Source: Heliocidaris erythrogramma (taxonomy: Eukaryota; Echinodermata; Echinoidea; Camarodonta; Echinometridae). Taken from it: a stretch of 64,000 nucleotides of DNA. A program made the position numbers and the translations under genes. Each line of letters opens with the position of its first letter. The stretch's first letter is position 1. The stretch is taken from contig CM046856.1 in assembly GCA_025617745.1 (NCBI GenBank), forward strand, positions 37,132,208-37,196,207. Reading direction: 5' to 3'. The notes beneath the pieces are model-generated. The model was given only the letters and a program-made list of their open reading frames with translations. It did not search any database and was not told the DNA's origin. Below are positions 52,801-64,000 of the stretch, piece after piece.

Positions 52801-52971
52801 GTTGAAGAGCAAGTCCTACTCTATCGAAAAAATGATATTTCATCAAAAGTTATATGTCTTTGACCATAGCGGACTAGTCTTTTTGCAGACGGACATATTT
52901 CCCCTACTCTACGTATGCTATATATAGGGGGGAGGGGCGGGACAACTTACTTTGAATCGGTCCGCTAGCGA
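49803..52971 (+). repeat. 205-bp satellite, about 15 units in two blocks
   Basis: Using the word CTCA before GAGAAAATACCGAA as register, units start at 49803, 50008, 50213, 50418, 50623, 50828, 51028, 51233, 51438, 51643 and 51848 (broken at about 51949), then 52151, 52356, 52561 and 52765. Spacing is 205 except one 200 and one 204. Two variants exist: A with GACGGACATATTTCCCC and ATATAGGGGG, B with GGCGGACATATTACCC (or CCCC) and ATATCGGAGA. They largely alternate. Frames of 69-70 residues inside units are artefacts. Confidence 0.95.
51949..52150 (+). repeat. second copy of the satellite's left flank
   Basis: From GCGATATAAAAAATCACATA onward this equals 49602-49802, including the entry into the first satellite unit. 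A segment with flank plus array start was therefore copied into the array. Confidence 0.9.
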
Positions 52972-52974
52972 ATC

Positions 52975-53125
52975 TTCGGAATAACGAACCTTCGGAATAA
53001 TGCAACAAATGTTCGGAATTACGAACCCTTTTTCATTTTCGGAATTATGAACCCCCAGGCATGGGGAAATTAGTGTTTCGGAAATACGAACCTTCGGAAA
53101 AACGAACCTTCGGAAAAACGAGATG
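52975..53125 (+). repeat. CTTCGGAATAACGAAC minisatellite
   Basis: About seven imperfect units of roughly 16-20 bases of the type CCTTCGGAAAAACGAA, directly abutting the last satellite unit. Confidence 0.8.
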
Positions 53126-55109
53126 CCCCCATAAATACATGGTGTTCGATTCACAACCAGAAAAATAATGCGTCTTATATTCTTATATTCCAATTAAAAG
53201 TTCATGTGAGGCAGTGGCGGAGCCAGGAGGGGGGGGGGGGGGCACCTCCGGCCCGTGCCCCGCTCCCCCCCCCCCCCCTTGGAAGAAAAGTATATGCATT
53301 TTGACAATAAAGTATCCGCCCTTTTGTCGATTGTGCCCCCCCCCCCCTTTAGAATGAAAAGCTTTTTTTTTTCCTTCTTCTTTTTTTTTTGCTTGACAGA
53401 GAATTATGGAGGGAAACTGCACTCCCACCCCCCCCCCCCCCCCCCCCCATAAGCGAATTTTTGGAGGCCGGGCGAATTTTTTTTTGTCGTCACCCCCCCC
53501 CCCCCCCTCCCACTGAGAGATTATTCAAGAAACTGGCAAGACCCCAAAAATACGGGTCTACCTTTTCTAAAACTTGCATTTGTGTGTCCCCCTATTATAC
53601 TAAATCCTTGATCCACCCCATGTTTAATAAATTTCTGACTCGAACATTGAAATATACCAGTCTTTGTTTGGGAGAGGGATTCTCACTTTTTTACTTTTTT
53701 TAAAAGTTTCATCTGTGGAGGGCCATAAACAATATAACAAATCTCCGCATAAAAAAGGAGGTTTCACTTTTTGTAGGTCCCTTTTTAAATTAAAAAAAAA
53801 AGAATTAAGAAAACATTACGAACACACCTAACTCTAATTAACAAATCGCTGAACCAAGAGTACAGCAACAAAATAAATAAATCAAAAAACACATTGAGGC
53901 ACACATCGATTAAAAAAAAATAATAATAAAAATTAAATGGTATATATGCCTATCTCGCTGGCATTACTTTTATCGAAATACAAAAAAAAAAAAAAAAATT
54001 CAAACTCTGAAGCAAACAACAAAGGAAAAAAAAGGCAAACGGGCAGATCTCATAAACATAAACTAGGAGTAACACATAAATGTGCTAAAACTAGGAGTAA
54101 CACATAAATGTGCTAAAACTACCACAAATCCCTCTCCCATTCAAATCCCCCCCGCCCCCCCCCCCCCACCGGCTACCGAATCCGCCACTAAATCACGAAC
54201 ACGAACAGTTTATTACATTCGGGAACATTTAGCCTGGAATCGAGGCTATTATTTTCATCCTTGAAAAAAGCGTAATATACATCGGATACGATATTCGTAT
54301 ACAGGCCGATAAAGACAGCACGATCCCCATTTAGCGACTCACCCCATGCCTTTTACACTACGTCTAATCGCTACTTTTGTAAATTCATCCTCAAATTCGC
54401 AACGCAGAATCAGTCTTTTTCGGATACCGTATTTCTACGTGATTCCGGCCAGGATCAGCGCACGCTGGCAAGGTATGAGGAATATTTTTCTTTGGATAGT
54501 ATTTTCCTATTTAAGCGTGTATATTGGTGTGATTTGGTTGGTAAATCCGTGTAAGGAATAAATTTAATATTATTTTGAGTTCGCGTTTCTTGTACATTGT
54601 GAACATTTTAACGTCAAATATGCTTTGAAATCGAAGGTTATAAAAATTAAAATCGGCTTTGTCACTGCACTGCTCTGCTGGCAGCAGTGCAGTGACTGAG
54701 TGCTGGTCTGGAGTGCATGAAGGGGCGTACCGTATGACCGTACTACTACTACTACTACTACTACTAGCATGACTAGTTAATACGAGCAACTTAGCTTCAC
54801 TCCGCCCTTCGCCGACGTCCGACCGGGCCGAGCAGAGGCCCACGGATTACGTTACCCCTTACTCTCTGCCTCTGGTTCCGCTCACTCATAGCTACATTCC
54901 TATACTTCGTGTGCATAATGTTGTAAGGGAATATTCTGGGGATGAGGTTGTTAACGATACTCTGTTGATACATGTGGGAATGAGGTCGGCGGGAAGGTTG
55001 GTTGGAAAATGGCGAACTCGTCGCGAAGCGAGGTCCCCGAACCTGGCTTGTTTGGAACTGAATTAAAACCTGTGGAACCTTATTTCCTGTCTGTACGAGT
55101 GACCCCTTA
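53126..55109. other. repeat-rich intergenic, no gene seen
   Basis: G and C homopolymers at about 53228-53242, 53265-53278, 53336-53347, 53428-53448, 53492-53507 and 54147-54168. A CAGTGGCGGA-type end lies at 53212 and a matching inverted CCGCCACT at 54183-54190, so this may be one degraded TIR element. A 28-bp direct duplication is at 54063-54118 and (TAC)n at 54741-54766. Confidence 0.4.
54063..54118 (+). repeat. 28-bp tandem duplication
   Basis: Two perfect adjacent copies starting CTAGGAGTAACACATAAATG. Confidence 0.9.
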
Positions 55110-55790
55110 TAATGTAGGCAGTCTTCGTCATGCACCTCAACTTTTTAAAACACCACTGCACAAAAGTCACAAACATTCACTCAAAATCGGCATTTAATTT
55201 ACAAAAACCGACCACTAAATATCCAAGAAATACAATAAATTCAACTCACCGATGTTGGAAAAGATATTTCCAAAAATCAAATGCGTAATTTACTGTTGAT
55301 TCTCGCGAAACGAGCTATCGGAGTCATTGTCATGATTGTGTACATTTCCTGGTCGCCGCGGGCGCTGACATCTCCCCAAAAGAGTTTTGTCCTTAAAAAT
55401 TCGGTCCCTATGTGGCATACACGGAAAGTCCCGATTTTCTGTGTGCGCGATCGTAAAGATCGATGTGCGCTTGCGATCCCGAGTTTCTTCGTGGACAAAA
55501 ATTTTATTGGCCGATTTTAGTCTAAGACATCGGCAGTATGTAAACAACACGCGATCGCGAAACAAATCGGCGGGGATTTCTCTGGTTTTGGACAAGATTT
55601 TGACTTTGGATTTTGCTGAAAATATCAAAAGTTCTTTCTAACGGCCATTTGAGGTAGGAGTGAGATTTTTAAGGGCTGAATTTGAAAGCAAGTATTTAAA
55701 ATATTTATCTTATTTTCCCCCCATACCTTTACTACACGAGACAGAAAATACGAACTATTTTTGCATTTTGTATTCGTAGTGGTCAATATG
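55110..55790 (-). repeat. dispersed repeat, inverted partner of 26150-26825
   Basis: Landmarks such as TGGCCGATTTTAGTCTAAGA and GTGGTCAATATGACCA are the complement of those at 26.2-26.8 kb. At its right end a 21-bp unit with GTCAATATGACCACTATTC is doubled (55781-55822). Confidence 0.7.
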
Positions 55791-57287
55791 ACCACTATTC
55801 GTCAATATGACCACTATTCGTCGTGTGGTTCCGCTCAGCTTAGCTCCGTAGGTGTAGCGTTTTCTGTTCTTAGTCATGTTAGTATTACAACGAGCTGCAT
55901 GCACGGTGTCATTCCTGCATGCGGTGATGTCACATTTGACTGCGCCTGGTCCTGGAATGGAAAGTGAGAGTGAGAGAGAGAGAGAGCCTGTGGCAGTGTT
56001 GGTTGTCTGTTGAATCGTCCTGTTTTTAAAGATAATTTTAAGCTCTTCTGCAAGTTCTGGTAACTAGTCGGCCAAAAATATATTCCCCAACTGACATGTT
56101 GATGAACATGATGACTGATTGATGAATGCAACAAAAGTCATGACTTTTGAAGTATCACCACACAATCTGCCAAATGACATGAATGAGAGAGAGAAAGGTG
56201 CTGAAAAAGGGAGCAATGGTAGGGAAGGGGGGGGGGGGGTGAAAATTAATCTTAGGAAAATAAAATGCATGCCAAGCATGACAAGGTTTTTGGTGGAAAT
56301 ATGCAGGAAATTCTTTTCATCAGAAAAGATCCTAGGACATAAACAAATAGGTCTAGGTAAGTAGGTTATCCCCCTGATAAATATAATTGTTTAACACATC
56401 TCCGCCACTTAGCATAAGGTTACCATTTTCATAATTTTTCTTTTCTTTAGGCTCTTCTCGGTTTGGAACTTAATTTTTTTACTCATTTTGGAACTCTTTT
56501 TTTTTTTTTTCTTTCATTTTCTTGAAATCACTAGAACACCAAAAAATTACATCTTAAGCGTCCCCGCGTGCTTCCTTTTTGGAGGCCGTCTGCTTTTTTT
56601 TTTTTTTTTTTTTTGGTGTAAAACCCACCAAAAGTGTAAATTTCATAATTTTTTTCGGGAAAAGGATTTTTTAAAAGTCGTAGATTTTATATACCCAGTC
56701 GTCACTGTATTTATAAAGCAGTGGAAATTGTCTATTCGTACGTGTCTTCGAGCGCGATGTAATTCGGCAAGCCGTGCATGCTGTAGTTCAGTGTCTGCTG
56801 CTCTGATCTCCACACAATGATCAGTGTGCTGTAAATTGCGAGTGAAGCATGATGCGCCAGCTAATATTTCGTAGCATGTATAATTACATAATATATAATA
56901 TATAAAATTACATTTATAGTTTTGATTTTCTACTGTACTTGTTTTATCACTATAGGGTTAACTTTCTCACTTCCCTGAGATGTGACATCACAAGAGGCTA
57001 TACAAGTGATGTCATGTGGTGCAATTGCGCAGCTTTAATGATTGTTTAATACTTGTACTTGAGTTCTGCACTGTGACATAGTAAGTTGGTCACTATCCAT
57101 TGCATCTAGCCTATGTAAAAGCTGACGTCATTTCCTAAGTCCAAGTGGTGATTTAAAAAAAAAAATGGCGGCCATCTTGGAAAAATAGCCCTGGTCGGTT
57201 GTTTTGGAAAAAAAAAAAAAAAGGCCTCCTTCCTTTTTTCCAAAGGCAGGATGCTAAACATGTATTTTTTTTTATTTGGCCTTTAAA
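55791..57287. other. unassigned, left of the PABP partial duplicate
   Basis: No exon recognised. Contains a G run near 56226-56238, T runs near 56495 and 56595, and an A run near 57210. No promoter could be identified for the PABP copy that follows. Confidence 0.3.
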
Positions 57288-57576
57288 ACTGAAGGAGAAT
57301 TACTAATTTGAGTGTAATATATTCTTTCTAAAGGGTCATCCAGGCAGAGGTTTGAAATAGCCTTTTAATCTTTTTGATTCGTTGGGTGAGCTGTTTTATG
57401 ATGATAATTTGTCAGTGTCGGGGCGGGGGGGGGGGGGGGAATATTTGTTCATTTGTATGTATCACCTCAAATAACATATTACAAATTCAAACAATAAGAA
57501 CCTGAATAACTTATAAGTGGCATTTGAATATATATCCAGTACTCTTACACATTGTTCTTTCTATTCTTCCATGCAG

Positions 57577-57808
57577 GTATGTAGGTTATTTCATCCCTCG
57601 CAAAGAGCGTCTGATGCAGATGGGCGACCATCAGAAGAAGTTTACTAACGTTTTCATCAAGAACCTGGCTGAAGATGTGGATGATGTCAAACTGGGAGAA
57701 TTTGGCGGCCAGTATGGCCCTATCCCGTCAGCTGAGATCATGTATGATGATAGCAAGAGCAAAGGATGTGGATTCATCAGCTTTGAGAGTCATGAGCATG
57801 CAAACGAG
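57577..57808 (+). CDS. PABP duplicate, exon 4 copy
   Basis: Same splice sites as the original. Three substitutions, all changing residues: Leu219 to Pro, Lys222 to Glu, Phe233 to Cys. The last alters RNP1 KGFGFISF to KGCGFISF. Confidence 0.75.
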
Positions 57809-58050
57809 GTGATTATGCAGAGAAAAGACATGTTAATTCGTGGATAGATATCTGTGATCCTACTCTGGAGACAAGTGCTTCAGGTTTTACTTTGTCAAAG
57901 GTCAAGGGTTAGGGTTGTGTTTGAGTTTTAGTTTAGGTTCAGCACACGGGTTTAGCGATAGTGTTGGGTCCACGGTTAGAATCAGTTGTTGCCGGGGCAT
58001 GTGTCATACAACTCAGAGATCAGGGACACCGCAAATTATTTTTTATCCAA

Positions 58051-58635
58051 TTAAAGGGCAATCCATTCTTGGTAATAAGATGATTTGTGTGAAAGCAGAA
58101 AAATAAGAAAAACGGGATGTTGAAAGTTTGAAAGAAATCGGACAAGGACGAAGAAAGTTATGGATGTTTGAAAAATGAGATCACTACATCTATGCAAATC
58201 TCAAATTGGCAATTTAGTGAGTCGATTGAGACATTTTTGTGGACAACTCTCCCGTTTGTCGTACACAAAAATATCATTAATTTGCGGTTTTCCTCAAGGC
58301 GCTTTTACCCTCTGGGCAGTACTCAAAATATATTGGAGATAGCATATTGTTATAGGTCCTCATGAAAGAAAAAGATCCTACTGAGTAATACATTTTGAAA
58401 AAAGTGACATATTAGTCATTTTGGAGCGAATGGGGGAGTTGTCCACAGCTACATCACAGTGACATTACCTATTCGGCCAATTTGAAATTCCCATATGCAT
58501 AGTGATTACAACTTTCAAAAATTCATAACTTTCTTATTGCTTGTCCAATTTCGTTCAAACTTCCCCCAATATGCTTCTCTGATTTTTCCTCTATCTTTCA
58601 AAGCAACTTGCTATTAAGGTTGGATTTCCCTTTAA
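58051..58635. mobile_element. TTAA-ended MITE, copy in the PABP duplicate
   Basis: Duplicate of the element at 29885-30439. Its right-hand TTAA (58632-58635) is the unoccupied form of the site that holds the piggyBac-like element in the original gene. Confidence 0.65.
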
Positions 58636-58997
58636 AGGTATTGAGGGATCTGAAGTTATTGTTGGCAGTCCTTTAATAGCACCTTTCTGTAGATTTCTCT
58701 GTGCTATGTTAATAAAGAATGGACTTGTCGACCATTACTTTTGCTCTGGCATTTTGCCTCATGAATATTTGTAAATATGAGCAATTAAATGATGAAACAT
58801 GCTATTGTTGAGTCATTAGCACGATAGAGTAAGATATCAATAGATTTACTTTTGTAAGTTTAAAAAAAAGTGATTTCTTGGTCCAAAAAATAAAGTCTAA
58901 AGATCATTCATCATTGTTTCGTTCATAATATGAAGAATCTAATGTAGGCATATTAGCTTCTCTCATTTGTACTCTTTTTCTGCCCCTCTCTCGACAG

Positions 58998-59114
58998 TTT
59001 GTGAAGACCATCAATGGCTCAGAGGTGAATGGCAGGACCTTGTATGCAGGCCGTGCTCAGAAGAAGGCAGAGAGGGCAGCGGAACTCAAAGCCAGATTTG
59101 AGGCACTGAAACAG
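58998..59114 (+). CDS. PABP duplicate, exon 5 copy
   Basis: Identical in protein to the original exon. Confidence 0.75.
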
Positions 59115-59805
59115 GTTAGTCGTTTTGAGTTAGGGAGATGGAATGAGTGCCCATCCTTTCAGGTGATTTGTCTCTTCACAACTCTTAAGAAAAAGAGGCA
59201 AGACAATGATTGATTTCACATCGCCGTCTAATTCGACTTGTGCGATGGATATTTAATGTTTTTTCATGGTATTCTGAGAATTTGTTCGATTTAGGTGAGT
59301 ATTCGACCTACAAAAATCGACTTCTTCAAAGGATTAACACACGTAAGTCTATGATGAATTGGGACTTTTTATTTTCATTGACTTAGCGACAATTCGACAC
59401 ATGCCACGTGACTTAAGCGAGGTTGACTGTATATTTGAGACCTTAGCTAGGAGGCTACTTTTAATGGCATATTTTGAATTTTAGGGCAAGTTCTCAATTA
59501 ATTCTTGGACTGTGTATACATGTAGTTCTAGAAGATGTATTTGGTCTTATTCTTTACATGCTGGGAGGGTACTTATAACTATATATTTTGTATTTTTGGT
59601 GAAGTTCTCAATTACTTCTCGGACTGTATGTATAGTTGTAGAAAATGAATTTGGTCTTGTCCTGTTTCATATGAAAATGCTACTTAATTACTACCATTAT
59701 TTGTTTTTTTTCATTCAAGATTAGAAAATTCCGAATAGATGTCTTTTTATTGTGCATATTTGTAATAAAGATTACCTTTGTCCAATTTGTCTTTGCTATG
59801 AATAG

Positions 59806-59982
<177 letters not shown>

Positions 59983-60170
59983 TGAGTTATTTGAATGTAA
60001 GAATGATGGTTTGTGAAGTTTGATGATATCTCTAGAAGCAAATCAAAGCATTTTAGAAATGCTTGTTTCATTGGAGGTATAAACTGTTGTTTAGGCTACT
60101 TCATCATGCCAATCATATTTAATCAAGAAAGTAAAAGTTTCAGGTTTTAGAATCCACTTCCAAGTACTAA

Positions 60171-60449
<279 letters not shown>

Positions 60450-60809
60450 TGACCCATCAGATTCTTTGAGAATATTTCATTATTTATGGGCAGAATTTAG
60501 TGTCGCCCTGCAGGAATCTTTCTTTATAAAGAGGCTTGAGAAGTGTACATGTAGCTTTTGTGTTCTGATTTATAAAGAATCATGAGCCTCAACCATAAAT
60601 AAATGAAAAGAGGAAATATCTTTGTTTCAAAGGCATCTGGTTTCTACAAGGTTCAATATTCACAAGGTCTTTGAAAATATATACAGATATATGTGGGATA
60701 GATAAACAAGTTTCGTTATAAACGTGAAATGACTTGTAACGTGGTCTAGTATGCACAGTTAGAAATTATGGTTACGATTTAAAAAAAAAATTGTGAATAA
60801 TTGTTACAG

Positions 60810-60957
60810 CAAGCAAGCCAACAGGTGAACCCAGTGTACCCAATGGCCTACCACTATGCAGCTATGCCCCAGGCCCAGAGGAACATCTTCCCTGCAGGTC
60901 AGCTCGCTCAGGTCAGACATCCAAGATGGAGTCAACAGCCTCAGCAGGCTAGGACAG
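60810..60957 (+). CDS. PABP duplicate, exon 8 copy
   Basis: Identical to the original exon, with the same donor GTAAGG. Confidence 0.75.
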
Positions 60958-61448
60958 GTAAGGACACTTATTTTGATAATAGTAACACTTTTTGGGAGAA
61001 CTTTTTTTCTTTTTTATGCCCATGTTGAAGAATATCAAGTGGCAATGTCCCTTGCAAAGGATTGCTCTAGATGTGCTCTCGTAATTTAGATATGACTAGA
61101 AATTGTTCACAACTTGAGACCAAATTTCGATTGCACATGTTTGTGTGGTCACATATATCCAAGGCTGTGTCAAGTGCTTTCATTGAGTTTACAGCAAATT
61201 TTAGTAAAGTTCTGCGATGTTGATGATTCCAAAACCTCACAATACATATTTGTTTCTCTTTACAGCGTACACGTACTCCCATTCTGAATAATTTCTGGAT
61301 GGTATGCAATTTCACAATTAGTTCATCACCCATATGTGGATATAACTTTTATGAACTTGAATTCAATGATTTAATGAATTTGAATTCATGCAAAGGATTG
61401 TGTTATGAATAATAACATGCCCATGCTCATTGTTCTTTTCCCTTTCAG

Positions 61449-61510
61449 CTGCCCAACCTAATTTCCAGACCATACAGGGAGCTGCAGGTCGTCAGTTCGG
61501 TGCCCCAAAG
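61449..61510 (+). pseudogene. PABP duplicate, truncated exon 9 copy
   Basis: Matches the original through GGTGCCCCAA, then diverges. Read through, the frame stops at TAA 61538-61540. A GT at 61511 (AAG then GTCAGA) would be a weak donor in phase 0, the phase that exon 11 needs, so an in-frame join of ...GAPK to ETQPVQ is possible. Exon 10 and intron 9 are missing. Confidence 0.6.
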
Positions 61511-62675
61511 GTCAGAGGTCACAGAGGTCAATTTACATAAAATTACATGAAATTACTGGTTTTTAGCCTCGTTATCAAATATTTCTAGAAGAGTTTGAAC
61601 CATCAACTGAATTTAGGCGGAGGCATATAGGAGACGCAGTCGCATTCATCTTGTTGATTATGTGTAACTATCAAATGACATTTTATTAATTCATCTTTAT
61701 TATAAAAACATTTAACACTCAAATAAAGAAGTACATAAATAACCCAGGACCGAAGTTTACAGATAAAAGTATAAGTTCCTAAGGCAGGGTAACATAGAGT
61801 ACAATACATAAAAATGGAAAAAGCAAAACAAAAACTAATATAGATGTGGATTCAGTATACGTACAGTACGTTTCCTAGTCCCTTGAATGTCCTCAATTTG
61901 GCACGATACAGAATCCACAGAAATACGAACATAGAAATTGACACAACATAAGAAGAAACAAATAAAAGGTAAAGTGAAAGGCAGTCTGCTTGGTAAAATT
62001 GCTAATTTGCAGTGGTGTGTAACCGTACCAGCGGCGCAATTTTCATCAATTAGTGATTTGTGAATAATCGATAGTATGGAGGCTCCTTTACCCTCGTAGC
62101 AGTCCTCCAGATATATTGTAGATAGCATATTTCTATAGGTCCTCCAAAAAGAAAAAGATTCTACACGGTTGTACATTTTGATAAATTGACATTTTAGTCT
62201 TTAGTATTTTTATTTTGTGTGTTGGAGCGAATGGGAAAAGTTGACCACCACTACATCACAGTGACCGTATCGATTCGGCCTATTTGAAACTGCCATATAT
62301 TCATAGTGATTACAACATTTAAAAAATCATAACCTTTTTATTGCTTGTCCGACTTTCATGAAGATTAGGCACAGCTTATATTTCTGAAAGAAGCAGACCA
62401 GAATTGTCATGTTGCGTGTACAGGCCTATAAAAGTAGGCAACTTGGACTATATTTATCATTTATCACACAAACAACATAACAGTACTTGTCGAGAATGAT
62501 AATTGTATTGATTGATTTGAAATGTTTTAGAAGATGAAATTTTTTGAAAAAAATCGTTTAAGGAGAAATCCACTTGATAATACCAGAGGACAGAGGTAAT
62601 ATGAAAACTGATGTGTACATAATACAAGGAATAGTTCTATGCTTATTTCATTCCTTCTCTTTCTCTTCATTGCAG

Positions 62676-62906
62676 GAAACCCAGCCAGTGCAGGCTCTCC
62701 ACGTGCCCGGTCAGGAGCCCCTGACCTCTGCTATGTTGGCCTCAGCCCAGCCCCACGAGCAGAAGCAGATGTTGGGTGAGCGTCTCTTCTCCATCATCTC
62801 GGAGACCTACAAGGAGCTGGCTGGCAAGATCACCGGCATGCTGCTGGAGATTGACAACTCTGAGCTGCTCCACATGTTGGAGTCTCGTGAAGCCCTGGAG
62901 AAGAAG
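62676..62906 (+). CDS. PABP duplicate, exon 11 copy (MLLE)
   Basis: Gln562 to His and His580 to Tyr, one silent Thr change. The [10 protein letters not shown] core is intact. Confidence 0.75.
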
Positions 62907-63422
62907 GTATGTCACTCGTCTCTCATATGATTATTGTAGAAATGGTCATTTAGATTCCTAATGCACCCGGGCCCCCTTAATTCTTACTTGAAGACAAATG
63001 GTTGAATCCTGCGTAATGTCCTGTGAACCTGTCTTGAAAGCAATGAATATTAAAATCTGTATGGTATCTGAATGGTTCTACCCTGATATTGTGATAATGT
63101 CCATTTTGTGAAGTCGCATACATGTTAAACATTACATCAATGACTCAATTGCTGAAAAAATAATGAGCATTGAATTGTATTAGCAGAATTCCACTCACTG
63201 ATACCAAAGCATCTACTCTAGATTGTTGTAATGTCAAAAGTGAAGTTGATAGAAATGTCTTAGTTCAAAGGTGTAGTCAGTGCTTGTTGGTACACCTAAT
63301 GTTGATTGGTATGACAAGGCTTGCCTTTTCAATTGAATGTTTTCCATGATTGTAATTCCATGTTGACAGTCAGCACTACTAATTCTCTCTCTTTCTCTCT
63401 TTTCTTCCCCTTATAAATTTAG

Positions 63423-63497
63423 GTTGAGGAGGCAGTCCAGGTATTCCAGAAGGAAGGCTCCAAGCCCCCTGTCCCCAACGCAGTCCCTGCCCAGTAG
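63423..63497 (+). CDS. PABP duplicate, exon 12 copy and stop
   Basis: A 9-base deletion turns VQVLMNHQKEG into VQVFQKEG. Frame and stop codon (63495-63497) are kept. Confidence 0.75.
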   Translation, partial: VEEAVQVFQKEGSKPPVPNAVPAQ

Positions 63498-64000
63498 ACC
63501 CCTACACCACCCCCTTGGTAGAGTCCGATCGGTCGCCCTTCTCATCCCGTTCATGAATTGTCCCAGTCTTCACATGTTCAAATTTTCAGCAGAAAATGCT
63601 GTTTATTTGTACTGTTACTTGATAATGCGCTCAATCTCACTGGCATTATCATTTTAATCTTCACGGCAAACAAACTATGAAGTTGTGGTCCTTGAAATTC
63701 ACAAGGAAGATTGTATACTGATAGACACTGTTTTAAACAGTGCCACTGCTTGTGTAACCTAAAGCAGTTATTCAAAACAGCGTTGTCTGGTGATGCATTT
63801 CACAGGCAACTGCACTATGGGAATGGTTTAGGTTTTAAATTTCACCAAATTAGTTACCCATAGTCATCCTATAAATATTGCCCCAATGCTAGTAGGACCT
63901 TACCCACCCACTGATTTTAGAAAAAACAACATGATCATCATTATTGTAAAAAAAAAATGCAAAAAAGGAATGTACTTTTTAGAGTACAGATTGACATAAA
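63498..64000 (+). other. 3' UTR of the PABP duplicate, cut by the window end
   Basis: Near-identical to 38805-39300. No poly(A) signal is reached inside the window. Confidence 0.6.

Overview
The window is eukaryotic nuclear DNA: AT-rich, intron-rich and crowded with short non-autonomous transposons. I think it comes from a marine invertebrate deuterostome, most likely an echinoderm close to sea urchins. That rests on the repeat style (foldback elements built of tandem subrepeats, many long G/C homopolymers, tRNA-derived SINEs with ATT tails) and on animal-type protein families. The species is inference.

Two protein-coding genes are solid. The first is cytoplasmic poly(A)-binding protein (PABPC1 type) on the + strand, 12 coding exons from 22054 to 38804. 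Splice phases join cleanly into 639 residues: four RRMs, a Q/P-rich linker and a C-terminal MLLE domain. Its 5' leader carries an A-rich tract (21787-21843) in the position and style of the known PABP autoregulatory element. The second is DNALI1 (axonemal inner-arm dynein light intermediate chain, p28 family) on the - strand, 6 coding exons from 47874 down to 43372, 260 residues. The two genes are tail to tail, about 3 kb apart.

The most striking structure is a second, partial PABP copy at about 57288-64000, same orientation and very similar even in introns. It begins in intron 3, so it has exons 4-9 and 11-12 but no exons 1-3. It has lost the end of exon 9 and all of exon 10, carries mostly amino-acid-changing substitutions (including Phe to Cys in the RRM3 RNP1 motif), and runs past the window end. 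DNALI1 lies between the copies. Comparing the copies gives empty sites that date insertions in copy 1: a TTAA-flanked piggyBac-like element in intron 4 and a 1.24-kb repeat in intron 7.

Layout: 1-14.2 kb is repeats and unassigned DNA (a 184-bp higher-order minisatellite, several MITEs, a SINE). A lone signal-peptide first exon lies at 14227-14299 (- strand). 14.3-21.7 kb is intergenic with a foldback element at 18.46-19.5 kb. 21.7-40.4 kb is PABP, with foldback elements carrying 8-bp target duplications in intron 1. 40.4-43.2 kb is intergenic, and 43.2-48.4 kb is DNALI1 and its upstream region. An inverted duplication of that upstream region sits at 48.95-49.35 kb. A 205-bp satellite fills 49.8-52.97 kb, 53-57.3 kb is repeats, and the PABP partial copy closes the window.
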